A stretch of 64,000 bases of DNA from an uncultured Oscillospiraceae bacterium (GCA_905234855.1 CAJOIU010000008.1:19769-83768); one strand, 5' to 3'; shown: positions 46,256-56,701, numbered from the stretch's first letter. Translations and numbers: made by a program. The notes: generated from the letters alone by a model not told the origin.

Positions 46256-48406
46256 TTACTTGATCGAGTATTCCGTCCACAGACGGGTCTTGGCGATATC
46301 CTTGCGGAGGTCGCACTGGAGGCAGCGCGTAGCCTCGCACTTGGCTTCATCGCAGGTGTAGGTGGTGTAGACCGACTTCCAAGGATCAGCCAGACGCTCC
46401 TCCGGCGTCATGAGCGGCATCTCGACCCGCGGCAACATGCCGAAGCCCTCGATCTCGCCGATCTCGGGATTGCGCTCGCGCTCGACGAGCGTTTCGTCGA
46501 TCACGCCGTCGCCGCCGAGATACTTATCAACGATGGGGACGACCTCGCGGCCCTGCGCGATGGCCTTGATGACGAAGCTGATGCCGGTGATGACGTCTCC
46601 CGCGGCGAAAACGCCGTCCATGCTGGTGACATGCTCAGGCTTGCCGTTGGCGGGATTGATGGGGAAGCCGCGGCTCAGCTCGATGCCGAAGTTCTCGAAA
46701 TCGTCGAGACCCGGACGCTGGCCGGTGGCGAAGATAACGGAATCGCAGGGGATCACCATCTGGCTGCCTTCCTCGGCGACCTCGGTGACGCGGCCGGTGG
46801 CCTTGTCGTAGGTGGAGGAGAGAACGGTATGTACCCGCAGGCCGGTGACCTGCTCGGGCGTGCCCTCGATAGCCTCGAAGGAGCGGCCGGGATAGGAAAT
46901 GATGCCCTCCTCGCGACCCTGATCCTGATCTTCCTTGTCGGCGAGGATCTTGTCGCCCTTCTCAAGGCAGGCGAGGTTCACCGTGACGCCCATGCGGACA
47001 AGGGTACGGGCGCAGTCATAGCCGACGGCGCCGGCGCCGATGATGCAGACGGTCTTGCCGAGCTTTTCCATGCTCTGGCCGGCGTGGACCTCGGCGAGGA
47101 TGTCGATGGCGGTGTAGACCTGTTTGAAGTCGGAGCCGGGGATCGGGAGCTTCTTGCCCTTCGATACGCCCGCGCAGATGACGACGGCGTCGTTCTCCGC
47201 CTTGAGGGCGGCAACATCGGAGATCTCGCGATTGAGCTCGTACTTTACGCCGGAGTCGACGATGAACTGCAGCTCCTCCTCGACATACTTCAGCGGCAGA
47301 CGGTAGGCAGGCATACCACTCGTCATGGGGCCGCCGAGCTGGGGACGCTTCTCATAAACGGTAACATCGTGGCCGAGCTTGTTGAGGTAGTAGGCGGTGG
47401 TCATGCCGCACGGACCGGAGCCGATGACGGCGACGCGCTTGCCGGTGCGGGGCTTCATGAAGCCCTTGTCCTTCCAAGACTGCTCCTTGTCGTTTTCCAC
47501 CGCGAAACGCTTGAGGTCGCGGATGGAGAGCGCAGGGCCTTCCTCGGACTGCGGGCCGACGGCCTTATGCTTGCAGCCGGTCTGGCAGAGGTGGTTGCAG
47601 ATATAGCCGAGGGTATGGGGGAAGGTGACCTTCTCGCGAATGATGCCGACGGCGTCGGAGTACCGGCCTTCCTTCACGGCGCGGATATAGGCGGGGATGT
47701 CGATATGCGCGGGGCACTCGACCTGGCAGGGAACGAGCGCCTCGTCCGCCGGGATGTCCTGACGGAAGATGCCCTCCATGTCGGTGAGGGCACCGGTGGG
47801 GCAGACGGCGACGCAGGCGGAGCAGAAGCGGCAGCCGGCGTCCAGCAGGGGCAGGTCGCCCTTCGTGCCGATGTAGGTCTCGCCGTTTTTCTTGTTGTAC
47901 TGCAGAACACCGGCCTTGCGCAGGTCTTGGCAGGCGCGCACGCAGCGGCCGCACTGGATGCAGCGTTCCATCTCGCGGCTGATGACGGGGTTCACGGTGT
48001 TGATGTTGTTGCAGTTTTTGATGACGTGATGCATGCGGGCATGAACCACGGACAAATACTGCATCAAGGTCTGCAGCTCGCACTTGCCGAAGCGCTTGCA
48101 GCCGGTGCAGTCGTGGGGATGACCGGCCAGCATCAGCTCCATGGACATACGGCGACGATGCATCAGATCCTCGCTCTTGGTGGTGACGCGCATGCCCTCG
48201 CGGACTTTGACCTCGCAGGAGCACTGCACGCCGGGTTCACCCTCGATGTTCACGACGCAGAGCTTGCAGTTCGACTGAACAGGGAGGTCAGGGTGGGAAC
48301 ACAGATGGGGAATATAGATATCGGCGGCGAGGGCGGCGTCCAGCACGGACTGACCCTCGACGGCCTCTATTTCCCGTCCGTCGATGTAGAGTTTCACCAT
48401 ATTCAT
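46256..48406 (-). CDS. Multidomain FAD-dependent oxidoreductase: 2Fe-2S/NuoG-like N-terminus, 4Fe-4S motifs, GltD-like NAD(P)-binding oxidoreductase
   Basis: CSHPDLPVQSNCKLCVVNIEG, CTGCKRFGKCELQ, CIQCGRCVRAC, CRFCSACVAVCPTGAL, VAVIGSGPCGMTTAYYLNKLGHDVTVYEK. Confidence 0.88.
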   Translation of the reverse strand: MNMVKLYIDGREIEAVEGQSVLDAALAADIYIPHLCSHPDLPVQSNCKLCVVNIEGEPGVQCSCEVKVREGMRVTTKSEDLMHRRRMSMELMLAGHPHDCTGCKRFGKCELQTLMQYLSVVHARMHHVIKNCNNINTVNPVISREMERCIQCGRCVRACQDLRKAGVLQYNKKNGETYIGTKGDLPLLDAGCRFCSACVAVCPTGALTDMEGIFRQDIPADEALVPCQVECPAHIDIPAYIRAVKEGRYSDAVGIIREKVTFPHTLGYICNHLCQTGCKHKAVGPQSEEGPALSIRDLKRFAVENDKEQSWKDKGFMKPRTGKRVAVIGSGPCGMTTAYYLNKLGHDVTVYEKRPQLGGPMTSGMPAYRLPLKYVEEELQFIVDSGVKYELNREISDVAALKAENDAVVICAGVSKGKKLPIPGSDFKQVYTAIDILAEVHAGQSMEKLGKTVCIIGAGAVGYDCARTLVRMGVTVNLACLEKGDKILADKEDQDQGREEGIISYPGRSFEAIEGTPEQVTGLRVHTVLSSTYDKATGRVTEVAEEGSQMVIPCDSVIFATGQRPGLDDFENFGIELSRGFPINPANGKPEHVTSMDGVFAAGDVITGISFVIKAIAQGREVVPIVDKYLGGDGVIDETLVERERNPEIGEIEGFGMLPRVEMPLMTPEERLADPWKSVYTTYTCDEAKCEATRCLQCDLRKDIAKTRLWTEYSIK

Positions 48407-48600
48407 GACACCTCATGCTTATATTTCTGACGATTCATTTTACCACATAAAACGCCATAATGGTAGTCTTATTTTCAGATTTTTTTTCGCGCCGCAAAGA
48501 GACTGCCCGCCGCCTCGGTTGACATGCCCCTTCAAGGAGTGCTATACTGACCCTGTCGGCAGTCTGACAGGAAAATCACAGACTGGTCAAGGGAGGATAT

Positions 48601-49626
48601 ATGAGCAAAAAACAGTGGATTTGGCTCATTGTCGCGGCGGTGGTCTTTGCCGCTGTCGGCGTATCGAGCGTCGTAACGAACACGTGGTCCGCCCGATCCA
48701 TGGCAGACTCGGTGCAGATCTTCAAGGACGCCTTCTATGGCGGCGTATATGCCGGTACGGCCGAAGGGGATTTCTATTTCCCGGAGGAGAGCTTCCTCGC
48801 GGAGATCGACATCGAGGGCACCATCGTCAGCAGCGGCAGCGCGGTGGGCTTTTCCGCGGCGGGATTCGATGAGGAGTATATCCTCGATTACATCGACCGG
48901 CTCATGGACTGCGAGTCGAATATCGGCATCGTGCTGTATATCGATTCCGGCGGCGGCGAGATGAACGCTTCGGACGAAATCTATCTGAAGCTCATGGATT
49001 ATAAAGAGGCCACCGGCCGTCCGATCTACGCCTATTTCGACGGCACGGCCTGCTCCGGGGCGTATTACATCGCCATGGCGGCGGATCAGATCTGGGCCAA
49101 CCGCAACTGCATCTGCGTGAACATCGGCGTGTATATCGAAACCTATAACCTCAGCGGGCTGTTTGAGAAATACGGCGTTGAGGAGATCATGATAAAATCC
49201 AGTGAGAACAAGGGCATCGGAGCCATGGGTCAGCCTTGGACGGAGGAGCAGCTCGCGATCTATCAGTCCATTGTCGACCTGTATTACGCGCAGTTTCTGG
49301 ACGTCGTCGCCGCCGGGCGGCATATGACCACGGAGCAGGTGCGGGCGCTGGACGACGGCCGGGAGATGCTGGCTGCGCAGGCGTTGGAAGCCGGCTTTAT
49401 CGACGGCATCTGCCGCTGGGAGCAGTTCAAGGATTCGCTGCTCAGCTATTACGGCGAGGATGTGAGCATATATACCGAGGAGCCCTCCGAGACGGATATG
49501 TTCCTCGATTTGCTGGATAATCTCTATGGCAAGCTGGCGGCGCTCTCCCCCGTGTCGGACGGCGAGCTTCTGCGGCAGTTCGTCGAGTCGAAGGACGGGA
49601 TCGTGGTGATGGCCTATGCTGGATAA
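48601..49626 (+). CDS. S49-family/SppA-like membrane serine peptidase
   Basis: N-terminal TM; GIVLYIDSGGGEMNASDEIYLKLMDYK; YFDGTACSGAYYIAMAADQIWAN. Confidence 0.85.
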   Translation: MSKKQWIWLIVAAVVFAAVGVSSVVTNTWSARSMADSVQIFKDAFYGGVYAGTAEGDFYFPEESFLAEIDIEGTIVSSGSAVGFSAAGFDEEYILDYIDRLMDCESNIGIVLYIDSGGGEMNASDEIYLKLMDYKEATGRPIYAYFDGTACSGAYYIAMAADQIWANRNCICVNIGVYIETYNLSGLFEKYGVEEIMIKSSENKGIGAMGQPWTEEQLAIYQSIVDLYYAQFLDVVAAGRHMTTEQVRALDDGREMLAAQALEAGFIDGICRWEQFKDSLLSYYGEDVSIYTEEPSETDMFLDLLDNLYGKLAALSPVSDGELLRQFVESKDGIVVMAYAG

Positions 49627-50233
49627 TGCGGAGATCACCCGCGCCGGGTTCGGCGCGCGTGCCGGGGCGTTCATCATCGACCGGGCGCTGCTGCTGATCG
49701 CGCTGTGCGCTGTGCGCGTTCCGGCGATGATCGCGGCGATGTTCGGGTCGACGGCGTTCACGGCCAAGAGCTTTCTGTTCGACCACAGCGCGCTGGACGT
49801 CGTCTGCTGGCTGCTGTCGGCGGCGTATTTCGTCCTGCTGACCTATTTCACCGGCAGCACGCTGGGCAAAAAGGTCATGCATCTGCGGGTGGAACGCGCC
49901 GACGGGGAAGCGCTGCGGTTTATCGACGTGCTGTACCGCGAAACGGTGGGACGCTTCCTGAGCGGCATCCTGTACCTCGGCTATCTGATGGTGCTGGTGG
50001 ATAAGCAGAAGCGCGCATTCCATGACTGGCTGTGCGATACCTGCGTCGTGTATGAGGACGTGCGTTTCCGCGTGCGGGAAAAGAACGCGCCGGAGGCCAA
50101 AAATTACGGCTATTCCCTGCCGGATGCGTCCGCAGACGCGCCGGCGGAAGCGCCCCGGATGACGGATTACGGCTATTCCCTGCAGACGCAGCCGGAGGAC
50201 GGACGGACGGAGACAGATACAGAGAAAGAGTGA
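49616..50233 (+). CDS. RDD-family membrane protein
   Basis: AGFGARAGAFIIDRALLL..TYFTGSTLGKKVMHLRV..RETVGRFLSGILYLGYL. Confidence 0.85.
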   Translation: MLDNAEITRAGFGARAGAFIIDRALLLIALCAVRVPAMIAAMFGSTAFTAKSFLFDHSALDVVCWLLSAAYFVLLTYFTGSTLGKKVMHLRVERADGEALRFIDVLYRETVGRFLSGILYLGYLMVLVDKQKRAFHDWLCDTCVVYEDVRFRVREKNAPEAKNYGYSLPDASADAPAEAPRMTDYGYSLQTQPEDGRTETDTEKE

Positions 50234-50239
50234 TCGGGA

Positions 50240-51094
50240 TTGTTTATCCGAAGAAACGATGGGCTGGGAACCGTATTCCTGCCGTTTGACGTCGCCGCGC
50301 TGCTGCTGGCGATCTGGTGTACGCTTTGGAGCGGTGTTCACGGCGCGTGGGTCGTGCCGATGATGATCGGCTCATGGCTGGGCTGGTTCATAGCGCTGCT
50401 GCTGCTGTATTATTTCGTCGTATGGCTCATTTCGCTGACGGTGGATACCAAAGCCCCGCCCCCCGCGGAGGATCATCCGGCTTATCGCCGCATCGTGGAG
50501 GACGTGATCGGGATGCTCTGCCGGTTCGCCCGCGTCCGCATCCATTTCACGGGTGTGGAAAAGCTGCCGGAGGGGCGGTATCTGATCGTTTCGAACCACC
50601 GCTCCGGCTATGATCCCATCACCACGGTGTGGGCGCTGCGGGGTCGCCGCGTGGCCTTTATCACGAAGCCAGAAAACCATAAGATCCCCATCGCGGGGCC
50701 GATGATCTATAAGGCGAACTATCTGCCCATCGACCGGGAAGATCCCCGCAAGGCCATGGAAACGATCCGCGCCGCGGCGGCGCTGCTCAAAAACGACGTG
50801 GTATCCGTCGGCGTATATCCCGAAGGGACGCGCAGCCGCAGCGGTGAAATGCTGCCCTTCCATAACGGCGTATTCAAGATCGCCCAGAAGGCGAACGTGC
50901 CGCTGGCGGTGGCGTCCATCCGGGGAACGGAAAAGATCAAGGCGAACTTCCCGTGGCATATCACGGATGTGTATCTGCACATCTGCGAGGTGCTCCCGCC
51001 GGAGGCTATCCAAGGCGCCACGTCCGCCGTCAGCGACCGCGTCCGGGAGATCATCGAGCGTGATCTGGCGAAGGCGGAGCTTGTGTTGACATAA
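50240..51094 (+). CDS. 1-acyl-sn-glycerol-3-phosphate acyltransferase (PlsC-like)
   Basis: VSNHRSGYDPI (NHxxxxD variant), VGVYPEGTRSRSGEMLPFHNGVFKIA. Confidence 0.88.
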   Translation: MFIRRNDGLGTVFLPFDVAALLLAIWCTLWSGVHGAWVVPMMIGSWLGWFIALLLLYYFVVWLISLTVDTKAPPPAEDHPAYRRIVEDVIGMLCRFARVRIHFTGVEKLPEGRYLIVSNHRSGYDPITTVWALRGRRVAFITKPENHKIPIAGPMIYKANYLPIDREDPRKAMETIRAAAALLKNDVVSVGVYPEGTRSRSGEMLPFHNGVFKIAQKANVPLAVASIRGTEKIKANFPWHITDVYLHICEVLPPEAIQGATSAVSDRVREIIERDLAKAELVLT

Positions 51095-51102
51095 TAAATT
51101 TC

Positions 51103-51144
51103 TTTCCCGGATGAGACAAAATGTTGTTTTCATCCGGGAAAAAA
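51103..51144 (+). terminator. Hairpin after plsC-like gene
   Basis: tttcccggatga ... tcatccgggaaaaaa. Confidence 0.65.
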
Positions 51145-51198
51145 TATGATATGATGCAGGGAGAAACGGATCGCTTTTTTTCGGAAGGAGGGACGGTC

Positions 51199-51843
51199 GT
51201 GAACAAGAAAGTCGCCGCAGGCGTGGCGGTCACAGTAGCGGTGGCCAGCATTGCGACGAATCTGGCGTTCCAGCCGGATGAGCTGCTGCATGATGCGGCC
51301 TACCTCGACGCCCATACCCGCTATATGCAGACGGACGAGCTGGGCGAGCTTTCGATCGAATACTCCGAGCCGGAAGAGCTGGGAAAGAAGGATGCGCTTC
51401 GCACATGGCTCCTGAAGCTGCCGGTTCCCATCAAGGCGCTGTTTCTGATGCCGCTGTGGCTTCTCGGCGCGATCCCCGTCGCCATCGGCACCGGCGCGCT
51501 CTCCGCGCTGGGTCCCGTTTGGGCGCGGGTGCTTGGCTTCGTTCTGCAGGCTGGCGTGCTGCTTGGCGTTTTTTGCGCGGTGTATAAACTGATCTTCCCC
51601 GACCGAAAGCTCAAGGAGCTTTTTACGAAGAAAAACCGGCGCTGGCTGCTGCTTGGTGCCGTAGCGGTAACGGCGGCGGATCTGCTGCTGGCGCAGTTCT
51701 GGAGCGGCTGGTCGATCCTCCGGGTGGTGCTGTTCACCGGCGGCGGTTTCGGCGTCCTGTGCCTGCTCTGGAAGCGCATCTGCGGCAAGCTGAAGCCCCC
51801 CGAGCCGGGCATCATCCATAATAAGCTGAAGCTCGAATACTGA
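51199..51843 (+). CDS. Hypothetical membrane protein
   Basis: GTG start after ggaggga; N-terminal hydrophobic segment plus internal TM helices. Confidence 0.65.
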   Translation: MNKKVAAGVAVTVAVASIATNLAFQPDELLHDAAYLDAHTRYMQTDELGELSIEYSEPEELGKKDALRTWLLKLPVPIKALFLMPLWLLGAIPVAIGTGALSALGPVWARVLGFVLQAGVLLGVFCAVYKLIFPDRKLKELFTKKNRRWLLLGAVAVTAADLLLAQFWSGWSILRVVLFTGGGFGVLCLLWKRICGKLKPPEPGIIHNKLKLEY

Positions 51844-51855
51844 TACTGAGATTAA

Positions 51856-51899
51856 AACAGCGGATTTCCCGTTTGCGTGGGAAATCCGCTGCTGTTTTT
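51856..51899. terminator. Terminator between convergent genes
   Basis: agcggatttccc-gtttgcgt-gggaaatccgct then gctgttttt. Confidence 0.7.
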
Positions 51900-51903
51900 G
51901 CGC

Positions 51904-52350
51904 TTATAACGTGTCCGTGTCGAGCAGGATGGTGACGGGACCGTCGTTTTGGCTGCGCACCTGCATATCCGCGCCGAAGACGCCGGTCTCCACATGGAAG
52001 CCCCGTTCGCGGCAAAGGCGGATGACAGCCTCATACAGCGGCACGGCGGTATCAGGCCGGGCGGCGTCCGTGAAGCCGGGGCGGCGGCTGCGACAGTCCG
52101 CAAACAGGGTGAACTGGCTGATGATCAGAAGATTGGCGGCGTTCGCGCTGGCGGGATTGAGGTTCATTTTTCCGGCCTCGTCCTCGAAGACGCGAAGGCC
52201 GCATATTTTATCGGCGATCTTCTCGGCCTGCGCCATGGTGTCGTTCACATGGACGCCCAGCAGAACGAGAAAGCCCGTTTCGATTTGACCATGGATAGCG
52301 CCGTCTATCTCGACGGAGGCGTTTTTCACGCGGGTTACGACTGCTCTCAT
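51904..52350 (-). CDS. dtd: D-aminoacyl-tRNA deacylase
   Basis: MRAVVTRVKNASVEIDG..ISQFTLFADCRSRRPGFTDAARP..VETGVFGADMQVRSQNDGPVTILLDT. Confidence 0.95.
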   Translation of the reverse strand: MRAVVTRVKNASVEIDGAIHGQIETGFLVLLGVHVNDTMAQAEKIADKICGLRVFEDEAGKMNLNPASANAANLLIISQFTLFADCRSRRPGFTDAARPDTAVPLYEAVIRLCRERGFHVETGVFGADMQVRSQNDGPVTILLDTDTL

Positions 52351-52360
52351 AGTTCTCCTC

Positions 52361-54556
52361 TCAGGCGGTCCCGCTTCGGATGATCTCCCGCAGGCCGCGG
52401 ATCGATTGAAGGCGGTTTATGATATTCTGCAGCTCGTCGCGGTCATGCACGTCGAGCTGGACGATGGCGGTGGAGGTGCCCTTGCCGGTGTCCCGGGCGG
52501 ACAGGCCGCGCACCTTGGCGTTCATGGCGTTGAGGATCGTGGCGATGTCCATGACGAAGCCGCTGCGCTCATCGGAGGTGAGGCGGATCTCGGCGGGATA
52601 GGAATCGTTCGTCTGATCGGCCCACGATACATCGATCCAGCGTCCCGTCTCGCTGTCCCGGGTATGGTTCACGCAGTCGCTGCGATGGATGGAAACGCCG
52701 AGGCCGCGGGTGATATAGCCCACGATGGGGTCGCCGGGGACGGGCGTGCAGCAGCGGGAAAATTTGATGAGACAGTTGTCGAGACCCTCCACCAGCACGC
52801 CTTGGACGGATTTCTCCTGCCGCTGGCTTTGCCGCCGCTCGGCACGCTCCTGCATTTTCTCGAGCTCGTTTTTGCGGGAGGGAGCGCGGGTGCGGATGAT
52901 TTCGTCCCGAATGCGGCCGACGGCGTGGGCGGCGGTCATGCCGCCGTAGCCGATGGAAGCGAATACGTCGTCCAGTTCCGTGACGGCCATGCGCCTGAGG
53001 ATGTTCGGCAGCACCTCAGGATCGGTCACGTCGGACATGGCGAGACCCTGCCGCTTGGCCTCCGCCTCGAACATGGCGATGCCGTGCTGGATGTTCTCCT
53101 CCCGCTTTTCCTTCTTGAACCATTGCTTGATCTTCGAACGCGCCTCGCCGGATTTGGCGATGGCGAGCCAGTCGCGGCTGGGGCCGGAGGAGGCGTTGGA
53201 GGTGATGATATCGACGATATCGCCGTTCTGCAGCGGATAGGAGATAGGTACGATGCGGCCATTCACTTTCGCGCCGGTCATGCGGTTGCCGACGGCAGAA
53301 TGGATGGCATAGGCAAAGTCGATGGGCGTCGCTCCGGCGGGCAGGCTCTTCACGTCGCCGTTCGGCGTGAAGACGAACACCTCGTCGCTGAACATATCGA
53401 CCTTCAGGTCATGATAGAAGTCCTGTGCCTCGGAATCCTGCTGCTTTTCGAGAAGCTGCCGTATCCACGCGAATTTTTCCTCGTCTCCGGCCTTGTTGCC
53501 GGAGCTGCCGGTCTTGTATTTCCAATGCGCTGCCACGCCGTATTCGGCGGTCATGTGCATCTGCCAGGTACGGATCTGCACCTCGAAGGGGATGCCCTCC
53601 GAGCCGATGACGGTGGTATGCAGGCTTTGGTAGCCATTGGGCTTCGGGGTGGAGATATAGTCCTTGAAGCGCCCGGGGACGGGGCGGAACATCTCGTGGA
53701 TGATGCCGAGGACGTTGTAGCAGTCGGCAAGACTGTCCACGATCACCCGGAAGGCGCAGAGATCGAAGATCTCCTCCATGCCGAGGTTCTGGGCATACAT
53801 CTTGCGATAGATGCTGTAGATATGCTTGAGGCGGCCATATACCTTGCAGGTGATGCCCTCGGACGCCATGCGCTGCTCGATGCGCGCTTCCATATCAACA
53901 ATGAAACGCTCCATGATCTCTCGGCGCTTATCGAGGGTGCTGGTGATCTCCTTGTACCCCACGGGATCGAGATACAGGAGCGATAGATCCTCCAGCTCGT
54001 TTTTGACATGCTCCACCCCCAGCCTGTGGGCGATGGGGGAATAGATGTCCATGGTCTCCCGGGATTTCGAGAGCTGCTTTTCCGGGCTTTGAAATTCCAT
54101 CGTGCGCATATTGTGCAGCCGGTCGGCGAGCTTTATGAGGATCACGCGGATATCCTTGGCCATGGCCATCAGCATCTTGCGGAGGTTTTCCATCTGGTTT
54201 TCCTCCACGGTGCTGTATTGCACGCGGGTCAGCTTGGTGACGCCCTCGACAAGATCGGCCACGTCCTTGCCGAAGCGCTGCTCCAGCTCCTCATAGGTGA
54301 CGCTGGTATCCTCCAGAACATCATGCAGCAGCGCGGCGATGATCGCCTCGTCGTCCAGACCCATCTCCGCCGTGATGGTGGCGGCGGCAATGGCATGGGT
54401 CACATAGGGCGAGCCGTCCCTGCGCTTCTGTCCCTCGTGGGCGGCCACGGCGTAATCAAAGGCGCCGCGAATGCGCTGCATATCCGCGTGGGGGGAGTTT
54501 TCCTCCACGACGGCGGCAAATTCGTTATAGGCATTTTCCGGGGAAAACTCAGTCAT
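52361..54556 (-). CDS. relA: Bifunctional (p)ppGpp synthetase/hydrolase (RelA/SpoT)
   Basis: HD domain HAIAAATITAEMGLDDEAIIAALLHDVLEDTSV, synthetase, TGS and C-terminal ACT domains. Confidence 0.94.
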   Translation of the reverse strand: MTEFSPENAYNEFAAVVEENSPHADMQRIRGAFDYAVAAHEGQKRRDGSPYVTHAIAAATITAEMGLDDEAIIAALLHDVLEDTSVTYEELEQRFGKDVADLVEGVTKLTRVQYSTVEENQMENLRKMLMAMAKDIRVILIKLADRLHNMRTMEFQSPEKQLSKSRETMDIYSPIAHRLGVEHVKNELEDLSLLYLDPVGYKEITSTLDKRREIMERFIVDMEARIEQRMASEGITCKVYGRLKHIYSIYRKMYAQNLGMEEIFDLCAFRVIVDSLADCYNVLGIIHEMFRPVPGRFKDYISTPKPNGYQSLHTTVIGSEGIPFEVQIRTWQMHMTAEYGVAAHWKYKTGSSGNKAGDEEKFAWIRQLLEKQQDSEAQDFYHDLKVDMFSDEVFVFTPNGDVKSLPAGATPIDFAYAIHSAVGNRMTGAKVNGRIVPISYPLQNGDIVDIITSNASSGPSRDWLAIAKSGEARSKIKQWFKKEKREENIQHGIAMFEAEAKRQGLAMSDVTDPEVLPNILRRMAVTELDDVFASIGYGGMTAAHAVGRIRDEIIRTRAPSRKNELEKMQERAERRQSQRQEKSVQGVLVEGLDNCLIKFSRCCTPVPGDPIVGYITRGLGVSIHRSDCVNHTRDSETGRWIDVSWADQTNDSYPAEIRLTSDERSGFVMDIATILNAMNAKVRGLSARDTGKGTSTAIVQLDVHDRDELQNIINRLQSIRGLREIIRSGTA

Positions 54557-54566
54557 GGCAATTCTC

Positions 54567-56549
54567 CTACCCGTGATATCGGCGCCATGCGGCGGACTGG
54601 GTCAGATCGGCCTTACCGTCGCGATGAGTTAACATAATTCTAATATCCTCATCCTCATAGGAAATCTCCGCGAGGGACAGCTCCCGCAGCACCCGCAGGC
54701 CGAGGGCAATCTTGGCCGGATGCAGGCGCGGCTCGATGCTGCCCAGCTCACGCAGGGCGGTCTTTATCGGACAGAGCTGTTCGAGGGAGCGCCAGATGCG
54801 CACCAGCTCGCCCCGGTTGAGATACAGCCGCTCGACGCTGCCGCCTTCGAGAAGCTGCCGGCAGAGGTCGGAATTGTCCGTCCGGCGCAGCGCCTGCATC
54901 AGGAGTTGAACGCTCCGCCGCCCGCGAAATTCGCTGATCTGCGGGAAAAAAACGGCATCGACCCGGTCGCCCACGGCGGCGCACAGATCGGCGGCGCGCT
55001 TCCCGAACCATACGCAGTCAAAGGTCTGTCCGAATTTTTCCAGATGCAGCGCCGTATGCTTTCCGCCGCCGATGGGAACGGAGGAGGTGAGCTGCGCGTC
55101 AGTCAGGCAGAAGCTGGGGCGGGGATTGCCGCTGCCGCAGGGCTCCAAAAGCTCCAGCGATTCCACGCAGGGAAGGGTGAGCAGCTCTTCGGAGCCGATC
55201 CGCACTTCCGGGGAAACGCCGGTCTCCTCGTTAGGCGGATGGTTAACATAATATTCATTCAGCGCCTTGCGGAAGGCGTCAATGTTTTCCCGGCGGATAT
55301 TTAGTCCGGCGGCCAGCGCGTGACCGCCGAAGGCCTCCAGCAGATCGCCGCAGGAGGCGAGAGCGTCGAAGAGGTTGAAGCCGCCGTAGCTGCGGCAGGA
55401 GCCCTTGCCCCGGTCGCCGTCCAGCGAGATCATGACGGCGGGGACGGCGTAGGTCTCCGAGAGGCGGGAGGCGGCAATGCCGATCACGCCCTGATGCCAG
55501 CCGTCCGCGGCCAGAACGATGGGTCCATTCGGCGCGGCGCCGGAGAGCATGGCCTCCGCCTGTGTCCAGATATCCGCTTCGAGCTGCTGGCGCTCGCGGT
55601 TCATGTCGCATAGCTCCGCGGCCAGCTTGGCGGCGGAGGAGGGATCGTCGGCGAGCATCAGCTCCGCGGCGCGGCGTACCCGGCCGAGGCGGCCTGCGGC
55701 GTTGATGCGCGGCGCAAGCGTGAAGCCGACGGATATGGCGTTTAGGCGTTTTTTCTGCACGCCCGCCTCCTCGATCAGCGCCGCCAGACCGGGGCGGGGA
55801 TCGTCCTTCAGCTTTTCGAGGCCGATTTTCACGATATAGCGGTTTTCGCCCGTGAGGGGCATGACATCCGCGATGGTGCCGACGGCGATGAGATCGGAAT
55901 AGCGCCGCAGGATGGCCTCCGCGTCGCCGTGGAGGGCGCAGACGAGCTTGAAGGCCACGCCGACGCCGGCTAGCTCCCGGTTGGGATACGCGCTGTCCGG
56001 CCGCTTGGGATTGACGACGGCCACGGCGGCGGGAAGCGCGGCCTGGCATTCGTGGTGGTCGGTGATGATCGTATCCATGCCGAGACCGGCGGCAAAGTCG
56101 GTTTCCTCCACGGCGGTCACGCCGCAGTCCACCGTGATGATGAGGGATACGTTTTTTCGATGCAGGCGCTCGATGGCGCCGGTATTGAGGCCGTAGCCCT
56201 CCTCAAGGCGATCGGGGATATAAATCTCGGCGGCCATGCCAATGTCCCGCAGATACTCGGCCAGCAGGCAGGCGGAGGTGATGCCGTCCACGTCGTAATC
56301 GCCGTAGACCGCAACAGTCTCATGCCGCTGGCGGGCGCGTTCGATCCGGCTGACGGCCTTTTGCATATCCGTCAGCAGAAAGGGATCCTCCAGCGTGTCG
56401 CTGCTGCTGTTGAGAAAGGCGGCGGCAGCCTCCGGCGTCCGAATGCCTCTCGCGGCCAAAACAGCCGCGAGCAGCGGAGTATACCCTGCCCGTGTAAGCT
56501 CTGCGGGTATGGAAGCCGCGGGGGGAATGTTCCATACCGTGTGTTTCAT
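54567..56549 (-). CDS. recJ: Single-stranded-DNA-specific exonuclease
   Basis: VAVYGDYDVDGITSACLLAEYL, ITDHHECQ, GFTLAPRINAAGRLGR, GGHALAAGLNI. Confidence 0.93.
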   Translation of the reverse strand: MKHTVWNIPPAASIPAELTRAGYTPLLAAVLAARGIRTPEAAAAFLNSSSDTLEDPFLLTDMQKAVSRIERARQRHETVAVYGDYDVDGITSACLLAEYLRDIGMAAEIYIPDRLEEGYGLNTGAIERLHRKNVSLIITVDCGVTAVEETDFAAGLGMDTIITDHHECQAALPAAVAVVNPKRPDSAYPNRELAGVGVAFKLVCALHGDAEAILRRYSDLIAVGTIADVMPLTGENRYIVKIGLEKLKDDPRPGLAALIEEAGVQKKRLNAISVGFTLAPRINAAGRLGRVRRAAELMLADDPSSAAKLAAELCDMNRERQQLEADIWTQAEAMLSGAAPNGPIVLAADGWHQGVIGIAASRLSETYAVPAVMISLDGDRGKGSCRSYGGFNLFDALASCGDLLEAFGGHALAAGLNIRRENIDAFRKALNEYYVNHPPNEETGVSPEVRIGSEELLTLPCVESLELLEPCGSGNPRPSFCLTDAQLTSSVPIGGGKHTALHLEKFGQTFDCVWFGKRAADLCAAVGDRVDAVFFPQISEFRGRRSVQLLMQALRRTDNSDLCRQLLEGGSVERLYLNRGELVRIWRSLEQLCPIKTALRELGSIEPRLHPAKIALGLRVLRELSLAEISYEDEDIRIMLTHRDGKADLTQSAAWRRYHG

Positions 56550-56660
56550 TGTTCCGATGCATACCTCAAATAATTAATCATTAACCCTCATTATACGCCA
56601 TCGTCGGCAGGTTTGCAAACACTACGGGGCGGAAAAAGAAGGAAAAACGGAATAAAGAAG

Positions 56661-56687
56661 CAGCCGCGCCGAAAAACAGCGCGGCTG
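56661..56687 (-). terminator. Terminator of metallophosphoesterase gene
   Basis: cagccgcgc-cgaaaaaca-gcgcggctg. Confidence 0.6.
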
Positions 56688-56701
56688 TATGGCCGGGAGG
56701 A

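Noticed and set aside
46235-48430. 731-aa plus-strand ORF opposite the NuoG/GltD-like gene
   Set aside because: Antisense shadow with A/D/G/L-biased composition; the minus strand carries clear Fe-S and FAD motifs.
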